A DNA stretch of 64,000 nt. Origin: Tetraselmis striata. Lineage: Eukaryota > Chlorophyta > Chlorodendrophyceae > Chlorodendrales > Chlorodendraceae. The translations under genes and the position numbers were made by a program. Position 1 is the stretch's first letter; each line of letters opens with the position of its first letter. This document shows positions 22,010 to 33,260 of this stretch, piece by piece. The notes beneath the pieces were generated by a model. The model did no database searches and had not been told where the DNA came from. It worked only from the letters and a program-made list of their open reading frames with translations. Location: positions 1 through 64,000 of the forward strand of contig VCJN01002047.1 of the NCBI GenBank assembly GCA_006384855.1, read 5' to 3'.

Positions 22010-25000
22010 ATGGCGCTCACTTCATCTTCCAAGCCGTTTCACGGCACTTGCGTCGTGCCAAATAAACTTCGCAACTCGGGTAAGCTCGGCCAAGCCGAGT
22101 ATCGCTTTATTAAACGCGATCGCGCCATCGGTGAAGGAAAGACCACCGGTTTGAGCTTTCGTCGCGATACCCAAGAGGGCATCCTCTCGTGCGCGTTTGT
22201 TGTTGACTCGCGCGGCCGCAAGGCCGTTCACCCGTGTTGCAAAGGCAGCAAGTGCCTCTTTCGACTCATGGGCTCGCCCTTTGACCCATCGGCACCTAGT
22301 GTGGTAGAAGCCCGTTGCCGCGATGAGTTCCTATTTGACGTTCTCGAGACCCGAAAGGAGGTGCATGCGGAGGGACAAAATCGGTCACGCGATATCCTTG
22401 CTTCCCGACTCAAGCTCGCGTTCCAACCGGAGGAGTCTTCGCCATCCTTCGTTGAATGTTATTCCTACATTGAGACCCGCGACGACTCGGAGTCGAAGCA
22501 ACAATGGTGGTGGAAGAGGCCCAACGGAACCTTCATCCGGGTGAGTGCCTTTCCCTTACTTTAGCCTTCGATTACTTCAGTCGAGTGTGCTCCAACTGTG
22601 TATCGACGCAAGTGCACTTTTAATAGACTAGCCAAAACTCCAAATACCGATCATGAGTAATTATAAAGTTTTGTCTTGGTATGTCAAATGATGCACTAAA
22701 TTCCTTTGCTGCTTTCAAGCATTCCTAATATTGTCTAGCTCGAATATATTTGTGTGCATCCTGTGGCGCGCGCATGTGTTCATGCTAGAAACCGACGATT
22801 GTTAACATGTTGAGCTTAAGTAATAATACCGTTTTCCTTTGTTCGCACATGTATTGCTGCATTGAATTCATTGCTTGATTTGAAGCAAGGCCATTGTTCT
22901 ATTTAGCTGTAATATATTTGCGTCCATGCTGTGGATGGACGCATGGCGCTGGGAGAAATAACTGAGTACATCAATTAGTATATTCGAGTTGAGGTAAAGT
23001 GCTACTATCGCATCGAACTCCTCATATGGATTTGGTTTTCGTTTTCCCGCTAGAGTCGGCATGCGTCCATGCTGTGGATGGACGCAAGGTGCGTCCATGC
23101 TGTGGATGGACGCAAGGTGCGTCCATGCTGTGGATGGACGCAAGGTGCGTCCATGCTGTGGATGGACGCAAGGTGCGTCCATGCTGTGGATGGACGCAAG
23201 GTGCGTCCATGCTGTGGATGGACGCAAGTTGCGTCCATGCTGTGGATGGACGCAAGGTGCGTCCATGCTGTGGATGGACGCAAGGTGCGTCCATCGTATG
23301 GATGGACGCTAGGCGTGTCTATCCTGCGGAGGGACCCGTGGTGACTCGAGGGGATTGTGTCGGACACCACCACACGACCTACGCAATAATCTCAAAATGT
23401 TTTCTTTCATGTGTCCTATTTCGCAGACCTGCCGCGAGGCGTGGAAGTTCATCCACCATGTATCCGAGCGTAGGCTCTCCGAGATTCAGCGCGATGTCCT
23501 GGATGATCCGATTCCATTCAAGCGGGCCAAGGTTCCCAAGGTTTCTCCCCCACGCAGCCATGCAAGAGCATGGCTTCACCTCTACTTGTCCGACGCTAGC
23601 GGCAGGCTTGAGCATATTCCCAACCCCTCTGGCGGACAAGCGCAAAGCCATCTACCATGTTGGATGAGGAAGTCTCGGGTCTACAAGTTGTATGTGGCCG
23701 ACTGCAAGGATCAGAACAGTGAGTGCTCGGTTCTATCATCCCCTCCCTGCCTCTCCCGGCCAATGGGCCTGCAACTCGTAGTACATGGTCTTTTGGCAAG
23801 GTACTAACAAGATTCCCAAATTGATTTAGGGAAGCCCGCATCTATTTCCTCCTTCCGCCGAGCGTGGTTGCAGTTCTTTCCGCATGTGAAGGTACCGAAG
23901 ACCAAGCGCTTCACCAAATGCAGCGTGTGTGCCAGTTCCGCCAAGATTTTGCGGTGCGGCCACAAACCCACCATGAGTCTTAATGGATACTAACTAAGTG
24001 TGTGGCATGAGCAAACGCCCGTTCGTTCTAGCGAGAAATTACTGCGATTTTGAATGTGGTACTAACTAACCTATCAATGGCATTGTTGCCGCAAACGTTA
24101 TTCTAGGTACAACAAGGACCCTGTCGATAGAGCTGTCGCTCAGCGCGTGCAAGAGCAACATCTGGAGAGGGTACTGCACGAGCGGCATTTCTTGGAAGTG
24201 GCCTTGCAGTACTCCCGCAAAAACAGGGACGTCTTTGTTTGCGAGATCGATGGCATGGATCAAGACAAGACCCGTCTTCCTCATCTTGTGCCATGGGACA
24301 AGGAGGTGGAGAAGAAGAACCTCCTGCAATGTCACTTGACATGCGTCAAGTACAACGGGAGCCAGCCGGACGACGTGTACTACTTTTTCGACTGCTTCCC
24401 TCACGACAGTAGCAACACCATTACCGTCATGTACAAGACTATCAAGAAGGAGATCGAGAGGCGTGGCGAGGCATTGGACACTGTGTGGTTCCAGCTCGAC
24501 AACACTTGCCGGGAGAACAAGAACAAGTACGTCTTGTGCTTTTGCCAATGGCTCGTGCACATGGGTTTTTGCAAGGAAGTCCGTCTCTCTTTCCTCCCAG
24601 TAGGGTAAGCCCCCCCCGCCCCCCCCCCCCCCCCTTCCCCCCAAAAAAACCGCACCATCCTCTGACTTACATTATTTATGTTAATGGGTCCACCAGTCGC
24701 CAAGTTGGGGCCTTACTGACTTTTTACTATATTGTTCACCTTCCAGGCACACCCACGAGCGCGTGGACCAAGTCTTCTCGAAATTCTCCGTGTGGCTTGA
24801 CGACCACGCCGCATTCACCAAGGCTCAGCTTTTGCACGAGCTTCGTCAGGCCTTCACACCGACATGCAACTTCATGGAGCTCGAGGGAGTCCTCGACATC
24901 AAGACTTGGCTTGGCAATTGTCTTCCACGACAAGGCCAGGTGCTGAACACGGTGACTTCTAACCAGTTCGTCATCAAGCAATCGGAGGCTATGGTCGGTG

Positions 25001-26349
25001 GTGTACGCAGCGCCCTGTATTGCAGTCGTTGGTCCGATACCGCAGAGCATGGGCCAGAGTTCATCCTTCGCGGAGTCCCCGACGGCACCCCTGCGTACCT
25101 TGCTTCTCGCCCTCTCTACCACTCCAAGGCTGACCCGGGCAAGGCTTTTGCTGACATGGAGAAGGAGATTTGGAAGGCGGCGGATAGGTTGCACTTCTCC
25201 GCGGATGAGAGGCGAGAATGGGAGGAGGAATTCGCTTCGCTCCGGGAACTGGAGACGAGGGATCGAACTCCCTTCCTTGCGTTTTGGCCCGAGTCTACCA
25301 CGGAGCTGGACACTTGGCTAGGCGCCTTGCTACCTGGCAGGGATCTTGATGCCGATGATCCAATGTCTGCACGTATGCGTTCCCAGCCTAGGCTTGACCA
25401 AACATGCCAAGGCATGGCACGCAGGTACGCCGACCTTCAGGAGGAGCTTCGGGTCTTGACGTACAACCCCATCACCATCAACACCTCCACTCAACGCCGG
25501 AAGCGCCGGCGGGGGGCGCAAGCGGCTACAACAGCGGTTGAGCACTCGAACGAGGCCGAGGAGGGGGGTCAGGCCGTCGCGATCCCGTTGGAGAATGAGG
25601 ACACTACCCGACGCGAGTTTGACGCCCGTCCCGGCAATTTGGTCGTCATGGACAACACCGCCGACAACCCCGACGCGTACCGCGAGGAGGGTCTTCTCGG
25701 CGATTGGGAGAACAAGTACCTTGTGGCCTACGTAAGGTACCGGTATGACGTCCAGGATTTGGATGGCTTGCCCGAGGACCACACCGAAGTTGACGAGTTG
25801 GACGTCACCATGTGCGAGCCTTGGTTGTCGACGCCGCATGGGAAGCCCGACATCCCGCTCACCTTTGCCATCGCGGCGGCCCGACAGAGTCGCGACCCAG
25901 AACCGGACTCATCTTGGGAGGCTGCGAAGAAGATGAAATGGTTGCCTATCACCACTATGCCTCTATCGCTCTTCAGCTTGCGTTTCCCGAACGTTCGCCG
26001 GACCGCCCGCCAGTGCCAGCACGACTTCCGTGGCACCAAGCTAACTGCCGTGACAAGCATGAAGGGCGTCTCGGAGATCAAGGACTCCAGACACAAGAAC
26101 CTTGTTGTGCGCCGGCCCTTGGCAAAGCTTCGCTACACCATGCAATTGCAGGAAGAGGCGAATAGGGAGTGCGGTGCTTCGTTGCCCCTCGACGGCATTA
26201 GGCACATGGAAATCACTTACGAGCTTGCAAGACTCCGTGCCGCGCTCAACGTCCACAAACTCGATGTCGACAACAAACGCAGGTGGTTCAATGACCACCG
26301 CTTCAATGCAGACGAGAAGAAGTGCGTTTTGGACATGTTGACAATATAA
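22010..26349 (+). CDS. Putative DDE-like transposase (DUF7869-like)
   Basis: Exons 22010-22540, 23427-23718, 23830-23953, 24107-24604 and 24747-26349 join in phase with GT-AG introns to give about 1015 residues. Residues 300-310 hold FTKCSVCASSAK. Then follow FVCEIDGMDQDK (first acidic residue about 364), WFQLDNTCRENKNKYV (about 447) and FLPVGHTHERVDQVFSKFS (about 478-496). As I know the DUF7869 family, these three blocks are its hallmark, and it is thought to be a transposase-type RNase H fold; the D/D/(H)D assignment is inference. The N-terminal 177 residues have paired Cys (HPCCKGSKC) and no known domain. A basic RKRRRG near residue 735 could be a nuclear signal. Intron 1 (886 bp) contains the minisatellite, and intron 4 starts GTAAGCCCC followed by a long C run. 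No frameshift or internal stop was found. Confidence 0.8.
22919..23312. repeat. Intronic palindromic minisatellite (28-bp period)
   Basis: One isolated unit lies at 22919. From 23065 there are eight near-perfect 28-bp units GTCCATGCTGTGGATGGACG plus CAAGGTGC, then a decayed unit. The array lies entirely within intron 1 of the transposase gene. The deleted copy has only about three units at the matching place. Confidence 0.9.
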
Positions 26350-26954
26350 TGATAGACAGTGGTGTTGTACGTACTAACGTATCTCTAGGGGCCTTGGTGG
26401 GGGGCGGGAGGGGGGGTGCGAGTGTTGGCTACTCGTGCCCATTAGACAATGCGATTTGCGCACTGTAACAATTAGACACTTAAAGTATTTGCCCTCGCAC
26501 GCTTGCCCCACGATCATACGACGTCAAACGCAATGAATTGATGGGGTGGCGCGCGTCCTGACTTAGGTTTTTCCTCGCATCCGCTCTGCGCATGCCCAAT
26601 TTTGCACGTTTTGCGCGGGTAAATAGCGAAATCGAGTGCAACCAAGGGGATTTTGTGCAATTGTGCCTCCAAAACATGCGTTTTGAGAATTTCGTGCAAA
26701 ATGGCTCAAAAAAAAGGCAACTTTCACAAGTGAACAACATAACATGTTTAATGAACGAATGTTTAACGCGCCCACACCGATGCCTTTACTAGTTTAGCGG
26801 CATCGCGCGCGCCTAGTGACCTCCACTCAAGTGGAAGGTACGCCCCCTTAGCTAGCCCTACGTTCGCCCTAGCTAGTCGATCTAACCACCGCACAGTCCC
26901 TGACGTCCACGTGTTAGGGCGCGCCCGACTTGGCTAGGGTTATACATGTATTCA

Positions 26955-27168
26955 AGTCGGATATGGGAACTTCGCCGACACCAGAGGAAGTGGGTGTAAT
27001 ACTACGAGACTGAGTGTGCAGACTCTGCCGCAGCTGGGATCGGATTGACGCTCGCTGAGGGTCGCTCACCACGTGTTTAAGCAGCTGGGTAGCGCAGTCG
27101 CGACAAGTTGCTAGGCGCGAGTGGAATAACAATGTATCGTTTTAGAAATGTGCGCTCACGGTTGTAGC
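26955..27168 (+). repeat. 220-bp dispersed repeat, copy 2
   Basis: Same orientation as the copy at 17362-17583; it differs by scattered substitutions and small indels (for example ACACCAGAGGAAGTGG against ACCCCAACTCCCAAAGGAAG). Confidence 0.75.
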
Positions 27169-28221
27169 CTCGCGTGCCTTCGCCCGACTTTACTGGGGCC
27201 TGGGCCCCGCCCGCGTGTACTATAGTTTATACTTTTTGGTTACAGGGAGAGCGTCAAGAGAATGCACGCAAAGTACTGGGGAAGGAAAAAGCCTACATTA
27301 AAGCAGAACCCTCTACTATAGTCGCTAGTGTACTATAGTCGCTAACGAAACCAAACCCATCTATGATCAGCACCGCAGTAGCGACTAGCGACTATGGGTT
27401 GTATTTATCGCAGCATGTATGCCCCGGCCCGCGGGATATATATATTTTCGTCCGGCGGGATTCTTTTTTCGCCCCGGGACGATATATTTATAATAATTTA
27501 TGACCATCTACTAACCAGCAGGATGTACACTTTCCCACAAAATTATCGCCCCTTTGTCAAGCATCAATTGTAGATAGGCCCATTATCAGCTCTCGCCTTC
27601 GTTTCTGACCGCGCCCTTCCATGTGCCATACGTGATCATGACATCATGCGTGGGGTCAACCCTAAGAGGCGTTTGTTGTGCTCTCGTAAAAGCCATACAT
27701 GTGCGTGTCATTGTTCATGGCTAGTAGTGAATTTGATAACCCAATGGCACGGGGGCACGAATTTTTATATAGCACGTATATGCGTTTTATGTGTTCTGCA
27801 CACAAAAAGTTATCTCTACCATCCTGGAACACGTTCACAAGTGCGCGCTCTCCCCACCGTCGGCATGGAAGCAAGTGAGCAGTTCCTGCAAAATTGCCCA
27901 TACTGTAATTAGGATTGGGCGTGCTCATAAACCAGCCCACCTAGACTTGCTGTCCGCATTCAATGCGCCCTTGGCAGAGCCGGACTTCAGCCCGTACTGC
28001 GCAGGGGTGCAGCCCCCGAGTCAGCGGGTGGGTCCATATGGTCACCTGCTATGGCATCGTCCAACGAATGTGTAAGGCTATGATCATCCATCAATACGCT
28101 CCCATATTACGCTGTTGGGCTGCGCCTAGCGGGCCCCTACGCGGGGAAAATCCGCCGACGCGGGGCGAGTACATCGCCTTTTTATCGGAATGCGGGTCTC
28201 GCGGTAAGCCATTGAATTAGG
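27169..28221. other. No gene recognised
   Basis: Intergenic sequence with several TAGTCGCTA / TAGCGACTA words (27315-27390). A CGCCCCGGGAC word preceded by a T run lies at about 27465. Nothing resembling a conserved protein or RNA was seen. Confidence 0.4.
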
Positions 28222-28535
28222 GTTTATATCAGGGTTGCCCTGAACCCCCCCCCCCCCCAGAGGTATTCAGTTCAGCCTGAACTGAATTCAGGCACTTCAG
28301 GCTGAATTCAGCTGAAGGGTCTTCAGGCTGAATTCAGGCCTGAATTCAGGCCTGAATTCAGCCTGCATACCCTTCAGTTCAGGTATTCAGGTATTCAGGC
28401 TGAATACCGTGCCTGAACCCCCCTCAAGGCTTGTATACATTGTGTATGGTGTGGGCATATCAGCGCCTATTCAGTCACTACTCCCTAGCGGCAAGCATGA
28501 CAATACATGGACCTCCGAAGACATGCATATGGAGT

Positions 28536-28580
28536 GATATATGTGTGGGTGTGTGTGTGTGTGTGTGTGTGTGGGTGTGT
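28536..28580. repeat. (GT)n microsatellite
   Basis: About twenty GT dinucleotides interrupted by GTGGGT, inside the hAT-like element. Confidence 0.9.
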
Positions 28581-28734
28581 GCTCATGCCGTTCCGCTGAG
28601 CAAGAGGTGGTCGGCGAGCCGGCGCGCCTCTGCGCCCCCCCCCCCCCACACCCTCCAAGAGACAGTGGCCTATAAATTACTCAGTGCTTTTGTAAAGAAA
28701 TTGTTATATGACTTCGATGAAAAAACCCTGACCC

Positions 28735-28955
28735 TCCCGCCTTCGCAGGCTGCCGGTGTCTTGATAACTTCTTTACGATTCGATGGCTGCGCTGTCGTCC
28801 AGCAGTGACTGCACATACTCCGCACAGCTGATGGTGGCGGCAGCGGCATGCTCTCTTCGTTGCCGGCGGCCTGCATGTCGACTTCGGCCTCCGCAGCACC
28901 GGCGTAAGGTTCGGCGGCCTCCGAGGCGACCTGCGCGGCTTCCATAGTCAGCTTG
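28735..28955 (-). other. Possible captured gene fragment in hAT-like element
   Basis: On the minus strand a C-rich stretch ends CCCAAG and is followed by CTGACTATGGAAGCCGCGCAG. This opens frames rich in Ala/Glu (EAAQVASEAAEPYAGAAEAE) and, one frame over, AATISCAEYVQSLLDDSAA before a stop. The GC content and amino-acid make-up resemble the host exons seen elsewhere rather than the surrounding repeat. The source gene is not recognised. Confidence 0.25.
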
Positions 28956-29534
28956 GGGAGGGGGGGGGGGGGGAGGGGGTGGCTGAGCGTAGGGTTGAGA
29001 GTTGAGTAGACTTGAGAGTGGAGAGTGTAGTGATGTAATCGTGCGCCGCCATTTTGGTGATGCTGTTTTCCGTTTTCCTTGGCGGCGGGCGCCAGCCTGC
29101 GTTGCCGTCCCACCAAGGAATACAGCACGTGCATGATGACGCATTATAGAAAGTGAGAACACCGTTTAACACTGCGCAATATACTATTGGAGCACCACCA
29201 TGTACTATATGCCACATATGTGGGCCTGGTACGGATGCAGCCACATGCGACACCTGGGGCGCTTACAATACAATTTCTCTGCGGATTCGGACATATCAGA
29301 GCGAATGGATTCTCCCGCTAGCCGCTACGCTCAAAACCCGTACATTTAGAGGGGCTTCAGGTAGGGGGTATTCAGGCCATTTTCGCTAGGTATTCAGCCT
29401 GAACTGAATTCAGCTGAAGTCGGGACTTCAGCCTAAAGTGGCCTGAACTGAAGCCCCTTCAGGGCAACCCTGGTTTATATATAGGAGAACCTAACAACAT
29501 TTACATCGGGCCCCCCTACCCCCCTCGGTAATCC

Positions 29535-29700
29535 ACTGAGGGCCCCGGCAGGATTCGAACCTTCGCAGAGCGGAATCACGAGCGTAACAGGACCCCCCCC
29601 CCCCCTCCATCCGCCACCTATTACATCTCAAGCCGTTGATAGATATTCTAAGTTACTTATATCATAAAATGCGCCACTTTACCACTCGGCGGTCGGCGCC
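29535..29700 (-). other. tRNA-like remnant
   Basis: On the minus strand a D-arm-like word (GCCGAGTGGTAAAGTGGC, about 29675-29695) lies well upstream of a perfect B-box-like GGTTCGAATCC (about 29552-29562). I could not close an acceptor stem or a proper T stem. It may be a broken or intron-bearing tRNA or a SINE head. Confidence 0.25.
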
Positions 29701-31380
29701 GCCGGCTGTGTTGACGTGGCGATAATGACGGATACGTTCACCAAATGGGCTATATCTAGGGTTAGACATTTGAGTCTAAGCTGTGTTGTGATATCATTCG
29801 TGTACCGAGCTGCCTCACTGCTCAATGGGCGCGGCGACGGGAGTGGGCTCGGGTGGGCACCATCAAGTCGCCTAGAGACGCGCGAGAGCGCCACACAACA
29901 CTTTCGTCATCAATACGTTTGTAATACTCGTGGATTCGTGGCGCGTTGTTATGTACTCTACACTGCTGTACTTTGTACTGCGGGAGCCGACGAAGGAGCG
30001 AAGAACTGGCGACTGAGGCGGACGAGAACGAGTACAAGCCAAGCGAAGTACGAGTATGAGCATTGCGAGTGCGAGTACAAGTGAAGGCGAAGTACTGGTA
30101 CGAGGACGACGAGGCGACAGTACGAGCGACTGCAAGGCGACTAGTAGTGCAGGACAGTATTACGAGTACCCACATGGGGTGCGAGTAACCTGTATGTACC
30201 TGCGTACCAGCAGCGGCGATTGTCGTACGCTATGGTGTCACCTGTTAGAGGATGATGATACCAAGCGTGAGATGGAGCGCTGCCTTAGTGGAGTGTTAGT
30301 AGTAGGTACTAGAGCCTACTAGAACCATCTAGAACGCTATAGCATTTGCTATAGCAATAGTAGTGAGATATTATATCACTGTGCTGCGGACAGACGAAGG
30401 TGCTAGGAACCGTGTCTGTACTTAGTAGTATATGACTAAAATAGCGACGGGCCGCGGGTTAGGACCGCACACGTCGATTTTAGAATTAGTCTAGTAGTTA
30501 CACGCAGCACAAGTGGCGGAAATTGGATCGGTACACAGCGCATGGAATGACGGAAACCAGCGACTATAAATAGGCCGGCAAAACCACCGCCGGGCCAGTC
30601 ACCCAGGTTACCGGCTTCCGGTACTGTAAGAATCCCTTTTCCCAAAATCTCCGCTCATTATTCCAAGCCGTGTGGAATAACGATCCAATGGGCCCTCGAC
30701 ACAGCTCCTGCTTTAGGACTCTCTATGGCTAGACGACTATTCGGCCTAAGTCCTAAGGGGGCTGTAACACTTGGTTTCGGAGCGGTGACCGGACTGTATG
30801 TGTTGTAAGTTTTTTTCTATCGAATCCGACCCACCATTTTAAGCCGTCCACCTGATTGACCAAGGGGTGAACGCCGCCGGGACAACTACCTCGACACCTG
30901 ATGAATTGCGACCCAAATGGGGCCCCGAAAGCCACATGAGTGGTGTCGCGCCCGAACTGGTGGATATTTTGAGCGATAGCTTGGCGCAACGTTTGAAAGG
31001 TTGTTGGTTAGATGTATCAATTGGTACCGGTAACAGTACCAAGTAAGGTTTAATACATACGTTTAGGCAGGGACATGCCGCAATTGCTAATAAAGATGTG
31101 ACTCGATTTTTGGTACAGCATTTTGGTAGGAAAACATGCCCACCGGGCCGAGCAATCCGCAACATGAGCAATGAGGTAAAGGGGGGTGGGGGTTGATGAG
31201 CGCGCAAGCTGGTAAGCTGGCGCAAAGGCAGAAGATACGGTGACTCCCGTCGCTGCTCCGGAGAGTCATATAGCAGGGCTAACTAGAGCTGGAGCGTGCG
31301 CCGCTGGTCATCGACGTTGCCTAGACATCGCGGCGTTGCTAGCGGGATACGAAGCGGCCGTTTGCCCGGTGTAATTCAAA
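29701..31380. other. No gene recognised
   Basis: Includes a purine-rich stretch of GAGTACGAG-type words (30010-30150) and one GGTTTCGGAGC at 30773. No protein motif was seen. Confidence 0.4.
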
Positions 31381-31539
31381 CCTCTATATATTCCGCATAT
31401 GACCATTTAAGCCGGGGGGGGGGGGGGGGGGGGGGGCGCATTTGCCATCATGCCGCCCATGGGCGGGCAGGCCGCCGTGGGGTGTGGGCCCCACTACCAA
31501 GGAGTGTACCATGCGAAAAACTTCCAAGAACCAGCGCAC

Positions 31540-32570
31540 TACGGCAAGGCTTTCGGGTCGATGTAGTCCAGCACGATGCCGGCCAGCACAGCCGCCGAAG
31601 TGCTTGATATTCTGCAAAACGGCGCCGCTGGCGTATAATGCAGTAGCGCCGCCCTTGCGAAGCGAGTGCGACGTCCAAAGGAAGCCGTCGGGTGGTTGCT
31701 TGCTCCCCAAGCTCATATGCCACGAGTTGCAGCCAAGCGGTGACGGTGTCGGATGCCCACTTATTTTAGCTGTCAGCTCGCTGTAGGTGATCGCCCACCG
31801 AGCCCGCGGCAACCTGCGCCCGCCATTGTACCCGGCGCGTGCATCATCAAAATATTGCAGCAGGGCCGCGATCCGGGTCTGCGCATGTGCCGGAATGCGG
31901 CACTGTAACTTACTGTCGCGCTACTCCACCTCACGCTGGGCCTCGAGTGTACAATGGTACAGCAAAAAAGAGCCGTCCGGCGTAACTATGAAATCGCCCG
32001 TAGCGCACTGCACGCCCCCCTTGCCACGCGCGTAGAACACGTACATGCTGAGCACCGCGACCGCCGCGCGCGAAACAACGCGATGCGAAGATGTTGACTA
32101 GACTCCCACGAGCTGCCCAACTCCTCGCGGAGTCGCTTCGCTAAGTCCAATGCTTTGACCATCACGTCATCTGGCGCATAGGTGCGGACCCCGGGTGTTC
32201 CTTTCGCCACATGCGCTGCCGCCATGCCCAGGTCCTTCCTCATCTTGGCGATGAGGTCGCCCTGGGCCACAGGCGCCACGCCGTGATTGCGGTAGAAGCC
32301 GTTGATGGCCAACATGGATGGCTGAATGCTCTTTGCCTTGACCGTGCCTCGCAATCCTTGCCACGCAAAGTACCGGGCGATCATAGACACCGTGGCACCC
32401 TGGGGGATTACATCTTGCTCTTTGCACAACGGAAGAACGGCTTGATCGCGCCACCGTACGTTTCGTCGGTATCTTGGGATCATGCAAGGTAAACAGATCC
32501 AACGCCGTTCCGCCGAGCCGATACTAGAGCCGAAAATTGTATGCATGTAGTACGGCGCATAGTGTCCGCC
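31540..32570 (-). pseudogene. DIRS tyrosine recombinase remnant
   Basis: An N-terminal helical part (MIARYFAWQGLRGTVKAKS, IQPSMLAINGFYRNHGV) is followed by the catalytic part with FLWTSHSLRKGGATALYASG (HxxR) and LQNIKHFGG. In a shifted frame comes AGIVLDYIDPKALP with the nucleophilic tyrosine. The motif WTSHSLRKGG is shared word for word with the 8-9 kb element, so the two recombinases are related. Confidence 0.8.
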
Positions 32571-32689
32571 CACGGCTTGGTGCTACCGTACTCAATGCCG
32601 TCAAGATAGTACTGCTTGGAGGCGCGCGCCACGCGTGCGGAACGTACCACGGGCAGGCCTCGTACGGGGAAAAGCGTCATGGTAGCACT

Positions 32690-33260
32690 CACGGCGCCAC
32701 GGCGCAGGTGCAGCCAGGCCGGAAGGGCATCCGGAAGATGCTCACGGCCCAACGCGGCGCCCCGAGCATACCGCTGCATGCCATGCGCCCCGGCGTGAAG
32801 AGCTCGGGGCGTAGCGGCACCACCCGCTCGGCGACTGCCATCTCGGTGAGTGCGTGGTACGACATCTTGCCCTTCCGCCGGGGAGCCACGACGGTGGCGG
32901 TTGCTCCGCTCCACACGTTGGCGGCCGGCCGGATGTAGCGCGCCATGACGTGAATGCCGTTGTTGTCTAGCAGGTACCGCAGCCGGCGCAGCTCCGCCAT
33001 CATCGATCTCCGGGGACCGGGAGGTGAGACCGGCGAGGACGCTGCACACCGCATGGCTGTCCCCGTCGTGCAACAACACTCGGCGACCGGCAAGGTGCGG
33101 AAGGAAGGCCAGCCGGACGGCCTTGAGCTCCTTTCAGGTGATGTTATGCCGCTCGTCCCTCGGCCCCTAAAAACCTCGCGCCTCGAGGTGTCCGTTGAGC
33201 ACCGCTCCCCACCGGTAGCCCGACTTATCGCAGTAGATGTAGGCGGTCCCGACGGGCCGG
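32690..33260 (-). pseudogene. DIRS RNase H remnant
   Basis: Blocks read IYCDKSGYRWGAVLNG, ITCKELKAVRLAFL, VLLHDGDSHAVCSVL, SRSPE, and ARYIRPAANVWS. This matches the RNase H region that follows reverse transcriptase in DIRS/Ngaro elements, with the acidic residues in the expected places. Confidence 0.75.

Larger units (their letters stand above)
20810..26763 (+). mobile_element. DUF7869-type DNA transposon, full-length copy
   Basis: Defined by comparison with an inverted, internally deleted copy at 43407-47150. Homology runs from about 20810 (ATGGAC…CTCACCTG) to 26763, where both copies stop together after the word AACATTCGTTCATTAAACAT (read inward from the right end). It carries one five-exon gene with an apparently intact frame and an intronic minisatellite. 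A matching inverted repeat at the left end was not found, so the left boundary is uncertain and may lie beyond the flanking minisatellite. The intact frame suggests recent activity; that is an inference. Confidence 0.75.
28222..29480. mobile_element. Non-autonomous hAT-like element with 8-bp TSD
   Basis: The element proper is 28230-29472 (1243 bp). It begins CAGGGTTGCCCTGAA and ends with the exact reverse complement. Both sides are flanked by the same eight bases, GTTTATAT (28222-28229 and 29473-29480). Eight-bp duplications with CAGGG-type ends are typical of hAT elements. Just inside each end are many subterminal words CTGAATTCAG, GGTATTCAG and ACTTCAG (28262-28425, 29355-29460). No transposase is encoded. 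The middle holds a GT microsatellite, a C run at about 28636 and a stretch with exon-like reading frames on the minus strand. Confidence 0.85.

Noticed and set aside
23022-23294. Repeat proteins of the type CVHPQHGR…/CCGWTQGASM on both strands
   Set aside because: These are translations of the 28-bp minisatellite in the transposase intron, open only because the unit lacks stops.
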